Below are positions 1 through 5,075 of a DNA stretch of 6,374 bases, in pieces. Location: contig JAGGTG010000120.1 of the NCBI GenBank assembly GCA_021163905.1, positions 1-6,374 on the forward strand, read 5' to 3'. The notes below the pieces were generated by a model, which saw nothing but the letters and a program-made list of their open reading frames with translations, did not search any database and was not told the DNA's origin. Each line of letters starts with the position of its first letter. The first letter of the stretch is position 1. The DNA is from Candidatus Aerophobota bacterium. Lineage in GTDB: Bacteria; Aerophobota; Aerophobia; Aerophobales; B3-G15. A program made the position numbers and the translations under genes.

Positions 1-42
1 CAGCCTTGAATTTTTCCCAAAACTGGAGTTTCAAAAAAAAAA

Positions 43-71
43 TTGACAACAGGCCAATTTTATATTAGTCT
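43..71 (+). promoter_or_regulatory. Putative promoter of the kinase-DIPP synthase operon
   Basis: A perfect TTGACA (43-48) is followed after 17 bases by TAGTCT (66-71), which keeps the T, A and final T of a bacterial -10 box. Transcription would start near 78, giving a leader of about 90 bases before the preferred start at 172. The overlapping stretch TTTTATATTA (58-67) also resembles an archaeal TATA box, so the element does not settle the domain of life. The call rests on sequence resemblance only. Confidence 0.4.
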
Positions 72-161
72 ATTAAAAAGATACTATTAACGGCTTTTTG
101 AAAAAATGAAAATTATCCCCTGGGTACATGTATTTCAAGAAAATCTTAAGGCTAAAAAAGC

Positions 162-165
162 GGAG
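162..165 (+). promoter_or_regulatory. Ribosome binding site deciding the kinase start
   Basis: GGAG lies 6 bases before the ATG at 172. The upstream in-frame ATG at 106 has no purine-rich SD before it (only a T-rich then A-rich stretch). The protein from 172 begins directly with the first beta strand of the PfkB fold (MLDVCIIGH), as expected for the family. Confidence 0.55.
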
Positions 166-171
166 TCTACA

Positions 172-1095
172 ATGCTGGATGTTTGTATAATAGGACATGT
201 GACCAGAGATATAATAAGAATCGAAGGAAAAGAAAAAATACTTCCGGGTGGTACCGCTTATTATTCTTCAATTGCTTTGAAAAGTCTTGGTTTAAATGTA
301 GCTGTGGTAACAAAAGTCAGCTATAGTGATAAGTACTTATTAAATGATTTAAAAAAAATCAATATCCCTGTCTTTCTTAAAATAACTCCTAAAACAACTA
401 TATTTGAGAATATCTACGATGGATATTTAAACCATAGACTGCAAAAAGTCACCTCTATTGCTACGCCTTTTCGTGTGGAAGACATACCTGATATTTCTCC
501 ACGAATTTTCCACATCGGCCCTTTAACAAAGAAAGATATCCCCCTTGAGGTATTAAAACTTGTGGCCAAAAGATCTATCGTTTCCTTAGATGTACAGGGA
601 TTTTTAAGGGATGTTATAAAGGACTCTGTAAAGATAAAAGACTGGGATGAAAAATACGAGGCACTTTCAAATGTAGATATTATAAAGGCCAATGAAATGG
701 AGGCAAGAACCCTAACTGGTGAGAAAGATATGAAAAAAGCAGCAAAAAAATTATCAAAACTCGGCCCAAAAGAGGTAATTATAACATTAGGATCAAACGG
801 AAGCTTAATTTATTCTAAAGAAAAATTTTACCTGATACCTCCTTATCCTCAGGGAAAAGTTGTGGATCCAACAGGATGTGGTGATACGTATATGGCAGGT
901 TATATATATATGAGGCTAAAAAATTATAGTTCTTTTGTTGATTTTGACAGAATAGGAAACTTTGCTGCCGCTGTTGCATTATTAAAACTCCAAAGATATG
1001 GCCCCTTTAGGGGAAGTTCAAAGGAGGTTAGACGTTTTCTAAAGAAAGAGGGGGAGATTGAAAGCTCTAATAGTTGCTGCAGGAAAAGGGAGTAG
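172..1095 (+). CDS. PfkB-family carbohydrate kinase, candidate myo-inositol kinase
   Basis: This is a ribokinase/PfkB-family kinase of 307 residues, the usual size, expected to be cytoplasmic and to move the gamma-phosphate of ATP to a sugar or polyol hydroxyl. Seen in the sequence, numbered from the start at 172: an N-terminal LPGGTAYYSS segment (24-33, the sugar-side glycine pair), an NEME motif (174-177, the NxxE Mg/phosphate motif), TLGSNGS (205-211), and the family signature DPTGCGD (232-238) with Asp238 as the likely catalytic base and the GCG forming the anion hole. The ATG at 106 would add 22 residues that do not look like part of the fold. The gene overlaps the next gene by 38 bases, so the two are almost certainly co-transcribed and perhaps translationally coupled. 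A PfkB member of Thermococcus kodakarensis is known to be a myo-inositol 3-kinase, whose product is the substrate of the enzyme encoded next door; the inositol specificity here is inferred from that. Ribokinase, adenosine kinase or another sugar kinase remain possible. The family call is firm; the substrate is not. Confidence 0.88.
   Translation: MLDVCIIGHVTRDIIRIEGKEKILPGGTAYYSSIALKSLGLNVAVVTKVSYSDKYLLNDLKKINIPVFLKITPKTTIFENIYDGYLNHRLQKVTSIATPFRVEDIPDISPRIFHIGPLTKKDIPLEVLKLVAKRSIVSLDVQGFLRDVIKDSVKIKDWDEKYEALSNVDIIKANEMEARTLTGEKDMKKAAKKLSKLGPKEVIITLGSNGSLIYSKEKFYLIPPYPQGKVVDPTGCGDTYMAGYIYMRLKNYSSFVDFDRIGNFAAAVALLKLQRYGPFRGSSKEVRRFLKKEGEIESSNSCCRKRE
1048..1060 (+). promoter_or_regulatory. Ribosome binding site and TTG start of the DIPP synthase gene
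   Basis: GAGG (1048-1051), within a longer AGAGGGGGAG purine run, precedes a TTG start at 1058 with 6 bases between. An in-frame TAA at 1040-1042 excludes any earlier start. The protein from this TTG opens with KALIVAAGKGSRL, the expected N-terminus of a nucleotidyltransferase, so a TTG start is needed to keep the nucleotide-binding loop. Confidence 0.7.
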
Positions 1096-2365
1096 ATTAA
1101 AAAATTTAACCAGGAATAAGCCAAAGCCCTTAATTCAGCTTTTGGGTTTATCTTTAATTGAAAGAGTAATTTTAACTGCAAAACAGGCTGGTATTGATGA
1201 TTTTGTGGTAGTTATTGGCTATCTCGGGGATAAAATAAAAGAAAAACTGGGAAATGGAGAAATATACGGGGTAAAGATAAGTTATATTGAAAATAAAGAA
1301 TGGCAGAGGGGAAATGGAGTTTCAGTTTTAAAGGCTAAAGAACTTTTAAAGGAAAACTTTTTCCTTTTAATGTCGGATCATATTTTTGATGCTAAAATAC
1401 TTAAGGAGTTAAGTCAGGTAAAGTTAAAAGATGGTGAGGGTATTTTAGTAGTGGATAAAAAACCAAAGGATTATATTGACCTGGATGATGCAACTAAAGT
1501 TAAAGTAGAAAACGGCTATATCCGGAAAATTGGTAAAAAATTAAAAGATTATAATGGTGTTGATTGTGGTATATTTTTACTATCACCTTCTATCTTTAAA
1601 GCACTGGAGGAAAGTATTGAAAAAGGCGATGAAACACTGTCCGGAGGAGTAAGGATTTTAGCAAAAAAAAGAGGGATGAGATCTTTTGATATAAAAGATA
1701 ATTTCTGGATAGATATTGACACTAAAAATAGCTATAGAAAGGCTGAAAAGATATTATGCAAAAAACTAATAAAACCTACAGATGGTCCTGTATCCAGGCA
1801 TATAAATAGGCCAGTTTCAACAAGAATCTCAAAACTCCTGGTAAAAACTGGTATAAAACCTGATTTAATTTCATCCTTAAGCTTTGCTATTTGTTTGTTA
1901 TCTGCTTTTCTTTTTTCTTTCGGCGATTATCTTCACATAATAGTTGCCGGGCTTTTATCCCAGTTTTCCTCAATTATCGATGGCTGCGATGGAGAGGTAG
2001 CAAGATTAAAATTTCAACAAACAAATTACGGTGCGTGGTTTGATGCAGTTCTGGATAGATATGCAGATGCCATGATAATTCTCGGGATAGTATACGGATG
2101 GTGGAGTTTGCATGGCAAAGTTGAGGTATGGATTGCCGGATTTATTGCACTAATCGGTAGTTTTATGAATAGCTATACCGCTATTAAGTACGATGCCATT
2201 TTTAAGAAAAATAAAACCGGTAAAATAAGGTTTGGAAGAGATGTCAGGTTATTTTTAATTATGCTGGGAGCACTGTTAAATCAGATGTACTACATCCTGA
2301 TAATCCTTGGAATTCTAACAAATGCTGAATCAATAAGAAGATTATACATACTAAAGAATGAATAA
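1058..2365 (+). CDS. Bifunctional inositol-1-phosphate cytidylyltransferase / di-myo-inositol-phosphate-phosphate (DIPP) synthase
   Basis: This 435-residue protein fuses two enzymes. Residues 1-230 are a sugar-phosphate nucleotidyltransferase domain: AAGKGSR (7-13) with the nearby KPKPL (21-25) bind the nucleotide, and Asp107 (SDH) and WIDID (217-221) supply metal ligands. Residues 240-435 are a membrane CDP-alcohol phosphotransferase domain with the exact family motif DG-x2-AR-x8-G-x3-D-x3-D (Asp311, Gly312, Ala315, Arg316, Gly325, Asp329, Asp333) and about five hydrophobic segments (roughly 270-288, 292-307, 336-349, 356-372, 397-421). In hyperthermophiles such as Archaeoglobus and Thermotoga this fusion makes CDP-inositol from CTP and L-myo-inositol-1-phosphate, then joins it to a second inositol phosphate to give DIPP, which a phosphatase converts to the heat solute DIP. 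The N-terminal domain works in the cytoplasm and the C-terminal one in the membrane. The gene starts inside the kinase gene upstream, so the two form an operon. No inositol-phosphate synthase gene is visible here. A CDP-alcohol transferase for an inositol lipid is the main alternative, but the fusion favours DIPP synthase. Confidence 0.88.
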   Translation: MKALIVAAGKGSRLKNLTRNKPKPLIQLLGLSLIERVILTAKQAGIDDFVVVIGYLGDKIKEKLGNGEIYGVKISYIENKEWQRGNGVSVLKAKELLKENFFLLMSDHIFDAKILKELSQVKLKDGEGILVVDKKPKDYIDLDDATKVKVENGYIRKIGKKLKDYNGVDCGIFLLSPSIFKALEESIEKGDETLSGGVRILAKKRGMRSFDIKDNFWIDIDTKNSYRKAEKILCKKLIKPTDGPVSRHINRPVSTRISKLLVKTGIKPDLISSLSFAICLLSAFLFSFGDYLHIIVAGLLSQFSSIIDGCDGEVARLKFQQTNYGAWFDAVLDRYADAMIILGIVYGWWSLHGKVEVWIAGFIALIGSFMNSYTAIKYDAIFKKNKTGKIRFGRDVRLFLIMLGALLNQMYYILIILGILTNAESIRRLYILKNE

Positions 2366-2376
2366 TCAAATACTAT

Positions 2377-2401
2377 GGGAAATTTTTAATTTATCCTTTT
2401 T
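2377..2401 (+). terminator. Weak candidate intrinsic terminator after the DIPP synthase gene
   Basis: About 12 bases after the stop codon, AAATT (2380-2384) pairs with AATTT (2388-2392) around a TTT loop. GG and CC flank the stem with a small internal loop, and a run of five T follows (2397-2401). The stem is short and AT-rich, so it would be weak, especially at high temperature. The position and the T run are what support it. Confidence 0.3.
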
Positions 2402-2552
2402 ATTCACTCCTTAGAAAATACATCGGTAAATCATAAATACCATTTTTCTTACTCAAGATCCCCTCTTTATAAGAAGTCTTATTAAAGCCTGCAAAAGTTT
2501 TTGAAGAAGGAGGCTTGATTCTATAGGAAAGTATTAGACTTTTCCTTATTTA
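2402..2552 (+). other. Gene-free stretch before mntA, left part
   Basis: Together with the palindrome and promoter that follow, this makes up the 298-base gap between the DIPP synthase gene and mntA. I see no convincing gene in it. It holds two weak inverted repeats: AAGCCT (2485-2490) with AGGCTT (2511-2516) around a 20-base loop, and AGGAAAGT (2525-2532) with ACTTTTCCT (2538-2546) around a 5-base loop with one bulge. Neither is followed by a T run, and no function can be assigned. Confidence 0.4.
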
Positions 2553-2612
2553 AGGGGGAGCAGCGAGCGAAGCGAAGCGTTGAGGGGGAAATGCGAAGCA
2601 TTGCCCCCTCAA
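2553..2612. repeat. GC-rich palindromic element with a GCGAAGC apex
   Basis: TTGAGGGGG (2580-2588) pairs with CCCCCTCAA (2604-2612), and AATGC (2590-2594) pairs with GCATT (2598-2602). This gives 14 base pairs with one A-G mismatch and a GAA triloop. The apex GCGAAGC is a sequence known to form an unusually stable DNA mini-hairpin. On the left it is preceded by a first AGGGGG (2553-2558) and a GCGAG/GCGAA-rich tract (2563-2579). The same CCCCCT arm could pair instead with that first AGGGGG, so two folds compete. The GC content contrasts sharply with the AT-rich surroundings. It lacks a following T run on either strand, so it is not a standard terminator. It resembles a REP-like or other dispersed palindrome, which is inference from one copy. 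Confidence 0.55.
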
Positions 2613-2617
2613 TTAGC

Positions 2618-2646
2618 TTGACTTTAAAAAACTAATAAGTTACCAT
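2618..2646 (+). promoter_or_regulatory. Putative promoter of mntA-hepT
   Basis: TTGACT (2618-2623) and TACCAT (2641-2646, 4 of 6 to TATAAT) are separated by exactly 17 bases. Transcription would begin near 2653, leaving a leader of only about 11 bases before the mntA ATG and cutting into its SD. The -35 box starts only 5 bases after the palindrome, so the hairpin could affect its use. Moderate to weak support. Confidence 0.35.
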
Positions 2647-2663
2647 ACAGAGGGAAAAATAGC

Positions 2664-3110
2664 ATGTCAACAAGAAATAACAGGCAATTTTTACCGGATA
2701 GTTTTAAATTCTCTTCTAAGGCAATTTCTAAAATGAAAAAACTCAAGGTAGGGATCGTTTATCTTTACGGCTCTTATGCAGAGAAGGTAAACAGATACAA
2801 TAGCGATTTTGACCTGGGAGTGGTTTTTCAGGATCTCGCTGTCCTTAAAAATAGTCTAAGGCTTTACAGTGAACTTTACGATCTTTTTTCTAATGAACTT
2901 CCCGTAACTTTTCAAAAGGAGGTGGATATTGTTTTTCTGCAACGAGCTCCTATTTCATTGAAGTTTGAGGCAATTAACAAAGGGAAAGTATTATTTGAAA
3001 CCTCGCCTTACCTCAGAGTTAAATTTGAGGAGGAAGTTATCAGAAAATATCTGGATTTTGCTCCTTACCTAAAAGAATATGAAAAAGTGACGAAGGAGAT
3101 GTTTAAATGA
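2664..3110 (+). CDS. mntA: MntA-like nucleotidyltransferase antitoxin
   Basis: This 148-residue protein is a minimal nucleotidyltransferase of the MNT/MntA group, the antitoxin half of a HEPN-MNT toxin-antitoxin system. Residues 36-50 fit GSx10DxD exactly (Gly36, Ser37, Asp48, Asp50), and Asp88 in KEVDIVFL is the likely third metal ligand, so the active site looks complete. In characterised HepT-MntA systems the antitoxin silences the toxin by adding AMP groups to the tyrosine of its RxxxxHxY motif; both parts are present here. The ATG at 2664 has AGAGGG (2649-2654) 9 bases upstream. The gene overlaps hepT by ATGA, the usual sign of translational coupling. Here the antitoxin gene comes first, whereas some well-studied systems have hepT first. 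Its role in the cell (plasmid or phage defence, or locus stability) cannot be read from the sequence. Confidence 0.87.
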   Translation: MSTRNNRQFLPDSFKFSSKAISKMKKLKVGIVYLYGSYAEKVNRYNSDFDLGVVFQDLAVLKNSLRLYSELYDLFSNELPVTFQKEVDIVFLQRAPISLKFEAINKGKVLFETSPYLRVKFEEEVIRKYLDFAPYLKEYEKVTKEMFK

Positions 3111-3574
3111 AACAGGTGCCCCTGAATCGCCAAACAATGGAAAGTCGACTAAGAGAGATTGCCGTGGACATTGAAAAACTAAGAAAATTTAAGGATCTTC
3201 CTCTCTCTGAATTTAATAAAGGAGAAAATTTTGCTATTGCCGAACATTACTTGAGGAGGGCCCTTGAGGCAGTTTTTGATATGGGAAATCACATTTTATC
3301 TCGTCTTTCTATTCCCCCTGGAGAGCGTCCTACAATGTATAAGGAGATAGCTTTATCTCTTGGCAGATACAATATTGTTCCCCCTGATTTTGCCCAGGGT
3401 GTTTTAAAAGATATGGCAGGATACAGAAATAGATTAGTTCATTTTTATTACGAGATAACCAAGAAAGAACTTTATCAAATAATTCAAGAAAATCTGGGAG
3501 ATCTTGAAAAATTCTGCAAGTATATACTGGAAGTAATGGAAAAGCCGGAAGATTACGGACTAAAAATTAAGTAA
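3107..3574 (+). CDS. hepT: HepT-like HEPN-domain ribonuclease toxin (DUF86)
   Basis: This 155-residue, mostly helical protein belongs to the DUF86/HepT branch of HEPN proteins. The active-site motif Rx4HxY is intact: Arg107, His112 and Tyr114 in YRNRLVHFYYE. Proteins of this group are dimeric RNases that cut RNA when free. The tyrosine is the residue that MntA AMPylates in studied systems, so a matched pair is likely. The start overlaps the mntA stop by four bases (ATGA), and AAGGAG (3093-3098) sits 8 bases upstream, so the start is well supported. Family length is normal. After the stop at 3574 the minus-strand isomerase remnant runs toward it, so transcription from the two sides converges here without a clear terminator between them. 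Confidence 0.88.
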   Translation: MKQVPLNRQTMESRLREIAVDIEKLRKFKDLPLSEFNKGENFAIAEHYLRRALEAVFDMGNHILSRLSIPPGERPTMYKEIALSLGRYNIVPPDFAQGVLKDMAGYRNRLVHFYYEITKKELYQIIQENLGDLEKFCKYILEVMEKPEDYGLKIK

Positions 3575-3632
3575 TTTTAGCATAGAAGGTAAGCTCAAGA
3601 GTCATAAGATAATCAGTTATGGGAAATTCTTT

Positions 3633-3783
3633 TGACACCACCGGCCTTATGGCAAGCATTTCGCAAAAGGTTAAAAGCTCATTTTAACATATCATAAGAC
3701 TTATTAACCCATCTTTCAACCAAATCCTCAGGATAATCCGGGTAACTGAAAGGAACCATTATAACCTTTGGCAAAACTTTCAT
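3633..3783 (-). pseudogene. Internally deleted remnant of an L-fucose-isomerase-like gene
   Basis: On the minus strand an ATG at 3783 opens 34 codons (MKVLPKVIMVPF... to DMLK) and ends in TGA at 3679-3681. This part matches the 5' end of the larger isomerase gene at the right of the window in 68 of 69 bases (3682-3750 against 6306-6374). From 3685 down to 3640 the sequence instead matches the 3' end of the same gene (5083-5128) in 43 of 46 bases, including codons for LLTFC and IRPVV. The middle, about 1177 bases in the intact copy, is missing. That is not a multiple of three, so the remnant frameshifts into TGA at the junction. The breakpoint falls in a T-rich tract (TTTTAA occurs in both parent ends). 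Codon TCA replaces the stop TAA of the intact copy at the 3' end. The remnant lies 12 bases after the hxlB-like stop, so an hxlB-isomerase operon probably existed here. A short peptide might still be made. Confidence 0.8.
3640..3750. repeat. Composite direct repeat of both ends of the isomerase gene
   Basis: Bases 3640-3685 repeat 5083-5128 (43 of 46 identical; differences at 3651, 3652 and 3662). Bases 3682-3750 repeat 6306-6374 (68 of 69; one T/C difference at 3694). All copies are in the same orientation. The second match runs to the very end of the window and may continue beyond it. Confidence 0.85.
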
Positions 3784-3795
3784 CTTCTATACCTT

Positions 3796-4374
3796 TCACT
3801 CAAGATTGGCATGTCTTGAATCTATTTTTTGAGGGGATTGATCTGTTCTTACTGCAAGCTCACATACAATACCGTAAAATAAAACAAAAAGGTTCATTCC
3901 AAAAAGAGCTCCAGACATATTTTTGTGCTTTTCATCACCGAGTAAAGATAACACTGGAAATTCAACTTCCTCCACCTTTGCAGGTACCACCAAACTAATA
4001 TCGGCAATCTTACTTAAGGTGGACTCAGGTGAGGAAGTGATAGCTATGACTTTTCCTCCTGCACTTTTTGCTTTTTTTACCAGAGTCAATATGGTGGATG
4101 TCTCACCTGATTGTGATATAGCTATTAAAAGATCGTTTTTTCCTAAGGATGGAGTGGTAACATCACCTACTACATAGGAGGAGAAACCAAGATGAGCTAA
4201 CTTCATAGCTAAAATTTTTCCTATTAGTCCAGACTGACCTATCCCCAGGGTAAAGATTTTATCTACTTTAAGAATCTCATCAATTACCTTTTCTATCTTA
4301 TCCTCATTAACCTCTGCAAGAGAGCGCAGCACATTTTGTGATACTTCCTTAGATATATCCTTTACCCTTGACAT
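3796..4374 (-). CDS. hxlB: SIS-domain sugar-phosphate isomerase, divergent 6-phospho-3-hexuloisomerase-like (HxlB family)
   Basis: This 192-residue protein is a sugar isomerase (SIS) domain protein of the length and layout of 6-phospho-3-hexuloisomerase, which interconverts hexulose-6-phosphate and fructose-6-phosphate in the ribulose monophosphate pathway. Seen: GIGQSG (44-49) and AISQSGET (85-92), the two SIS phosphosugar-binding loops, an ADISLVVP strand (124-131), and the C-terminal RHANLE (187-192) typical of HxlB. Compared with the well-known Bacillus subtilis protein, the Arg of GRSG is Gln47, the Glu of the LFE motif is Gly159, and the following YDA is YGI (167-169). These differences sit in otherwise conserved places, so the substrate may not be the canonical one. 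No hxlA partner is visible; its neighbours on the same strand are isomerase-like genes. The start at 4374 follows a strong SD. Cytoplasmic, usually tetrameric in the family. SIS family: firm. HxlB activity: uncertain. Confidence 0.82.
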   Translation of the reverse strand: MSRVKDISKEVSQNVLRSLAEVNEDKIEKVIDEILKVDKIFTLGIGQSGLIGKILAMKLAHLGFSSYVVGDVTTPSLGKNDLLIAISQSGETSTILTLVKKAKSAGGKVIAITSSPESTLSKIADISLVVPAKVEEVEFPVLSLLGDEKHKNMSGALFGMNLFVLFYGIVCELAVRTDQSPQKIDSRHANLE

Positions 4375-4378
4375 ACAT

Positions 4379-4385
4379 CCTCCTC
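4379..4385 (-). promoter_or_regulatory. Ribosome binding site of the hxlB-like gene
   Basis: Read on the minus strand, GAGGAGG ends 4 bases before the ATG at 4374. It is the strongest SD in the window. A second ATG at 4378 is in another frame and too close to the SD. Confidence 0.65.
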
Positions 4386-4547
4386 TTATAGTTTTAAATT
4401 CTTAACTTCCTTTAAACCCAAGATATCTGGTTTAACCTCAATAATCTCTCCCCGTCATGGGAATTTCTCTTTACCTTGATAGACTTCTATAGGAATCCTG
4501 AAGTTTCCAAAAAGTTTCCCTGTAAACCTTAAATAATTTCCTGTACC
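4386..4547 (-). pseudogene. Possible decayed coding stretch upstream of hxlB-like gene
   Basis: On the minus strand the frame ending in TAA at 4386-4388 reads as a plausible protein tail (GEIIEVKPDILGLKEV), preceded across a TGA (4455-4457) by RIPIEVYQGKEKFP and further back to a stop at 4548-4550. The stop codon abuts the hxlB-like SD, as for an upstream operon gene. I recognise no family. It could be the broken end of a lost gene, or chance in AT-rich DNA. The remaining 4551-4646 shows nothing I can name. Confidence 0.25.
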
Positions 4548-4646
4548 TTACCGTATTAGATTGAGAATATGAGAGCCAAGCTCAAAAAAAGAATTGCCAA
4601 AATTTTACCACAGAGATCTTAGAAATAAAGCATTTATAAAATAATC

Positions 4647-5063
4647 TTATTCTTCTCTCTTATCATGCTCGGATAAACTTTCTAAAAATTTTAAAAATTC
4701 CTCTAATTCCTGCAAAAAATGATTTAAGATATCAGGCATATTTAATGCCAAAGCTTGGCATCTACTCCACTTCAGTTCAAAACCATATAAATGTCGAAAC
4801 AAAAGCCTAAACCTTAGATAATCTTCAAGATCATCCCTAAGATGACTACTAATCACATTTGGTCTTACTTGTGGCACCCTGATAGCCATTCGATTTAATA
4901 AGTGGATAATATGCCAGTCCTCACCCTTTGGTATCTCTCCATCTATTTCTAAAGCTATTCTCTTAAAGACCTTTTCAATACCAGAATAAAAATCATGGAG
5001 AATACTCCCAATTGCTCTTAGCTCTACCGAAGATGGTCTCTTGGTAGAGGAGGGTAAAATCAA
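4647..5063 (-). CDS. HepT-like HEPN-domain protein, probably truncated at the N-terminus
   Basis: The 138 codons encode a helical HEPN protein related to 'HepT-like ribonuclease toxin domain' proteins. Recognisable parts are GSILHDFYSGIEKVFKRIA (19-37), GEDWH (47-51), RPNVIS (67-72) and the motif Rx4HxY at Arg86, His91 and Tyr93 (RLLFRHLY). The catalytic residues are therefore present. Family members usually carry an extra N-terminal helical segment before the HDFYSGIE region; here it is missing. The only start near the 5' end is a TTG at 5063 without any SD. Upstream, in the same frame, comes the TAA (5076-5078) that ends the isomerase gene. It looks as if an isomerase copy was joined to the inside of this gene. 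No MNT partner lies next to it. It may be untranslated, or made by re-initiation after the isomerase stop. HEPN identity: fairly firm. Function of the shortened product: unknown. Confidence 0.7.
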   Translation of the reverse strand: MILPSSTKRPSSVELRAIGSILHDFYSGIEKVFKRIALEIDGEIPKGEDWHIIHLLNRMAIRVPQVRPNVISSHLRDDLEDYLRFRLLFRHLYGFELKWSRCQALALNMPDILNHFLQELEEFLKFLESLSEHDKREE

Positions 5064-5075
5064 GAAGCAGTTTAT

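Noticed and set aside
106..171. N-terminal extension of the kinase from ATG at 106
   Set aside because: There is no SD before 106, the 22 extra residues do not fit the PfkB fold, and the ATG at 172 has GGAG at a proper distance.
1021..1028. Perfect SD-like AAGGAGGT inside the kinase gene
   Set aside because: It is 29 bases before the TTG at 1058, with an in-frame TAA (1040-1042) between them. It is ordinary kinase coding sequence (SKEV codons) by chance.
2553..2579. GCGAG/GCGAA repeats as a CRISPR or satellite array
   Set aside because: The units are only 4-5 bases with few copies and no spacers.
2580..2612. Palindrome as an intrinsic terminator
   Set aside because: No T run follows on either strand: TTAGCTTG on the plus side and ACGCTTCG on the minus side.
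3603..3621. CATAA/TTATG inverted repeat after hepT as a terminator
   Set aside because: A 5-bp AT-rich stem with a 9-base loop is too weak, and it lies in the decayed 3' flank of the isomerase remnant.
3768..3998. Plus-strand open frame over the hxlB-like gene
   Set aside because: It lies opposite a clear SIS-domain gene, has no SD and no recognisable domain. The same holds for the other opposite-strand frames at 414-692, 924-1181, 3923-4177 and 5947-6279.
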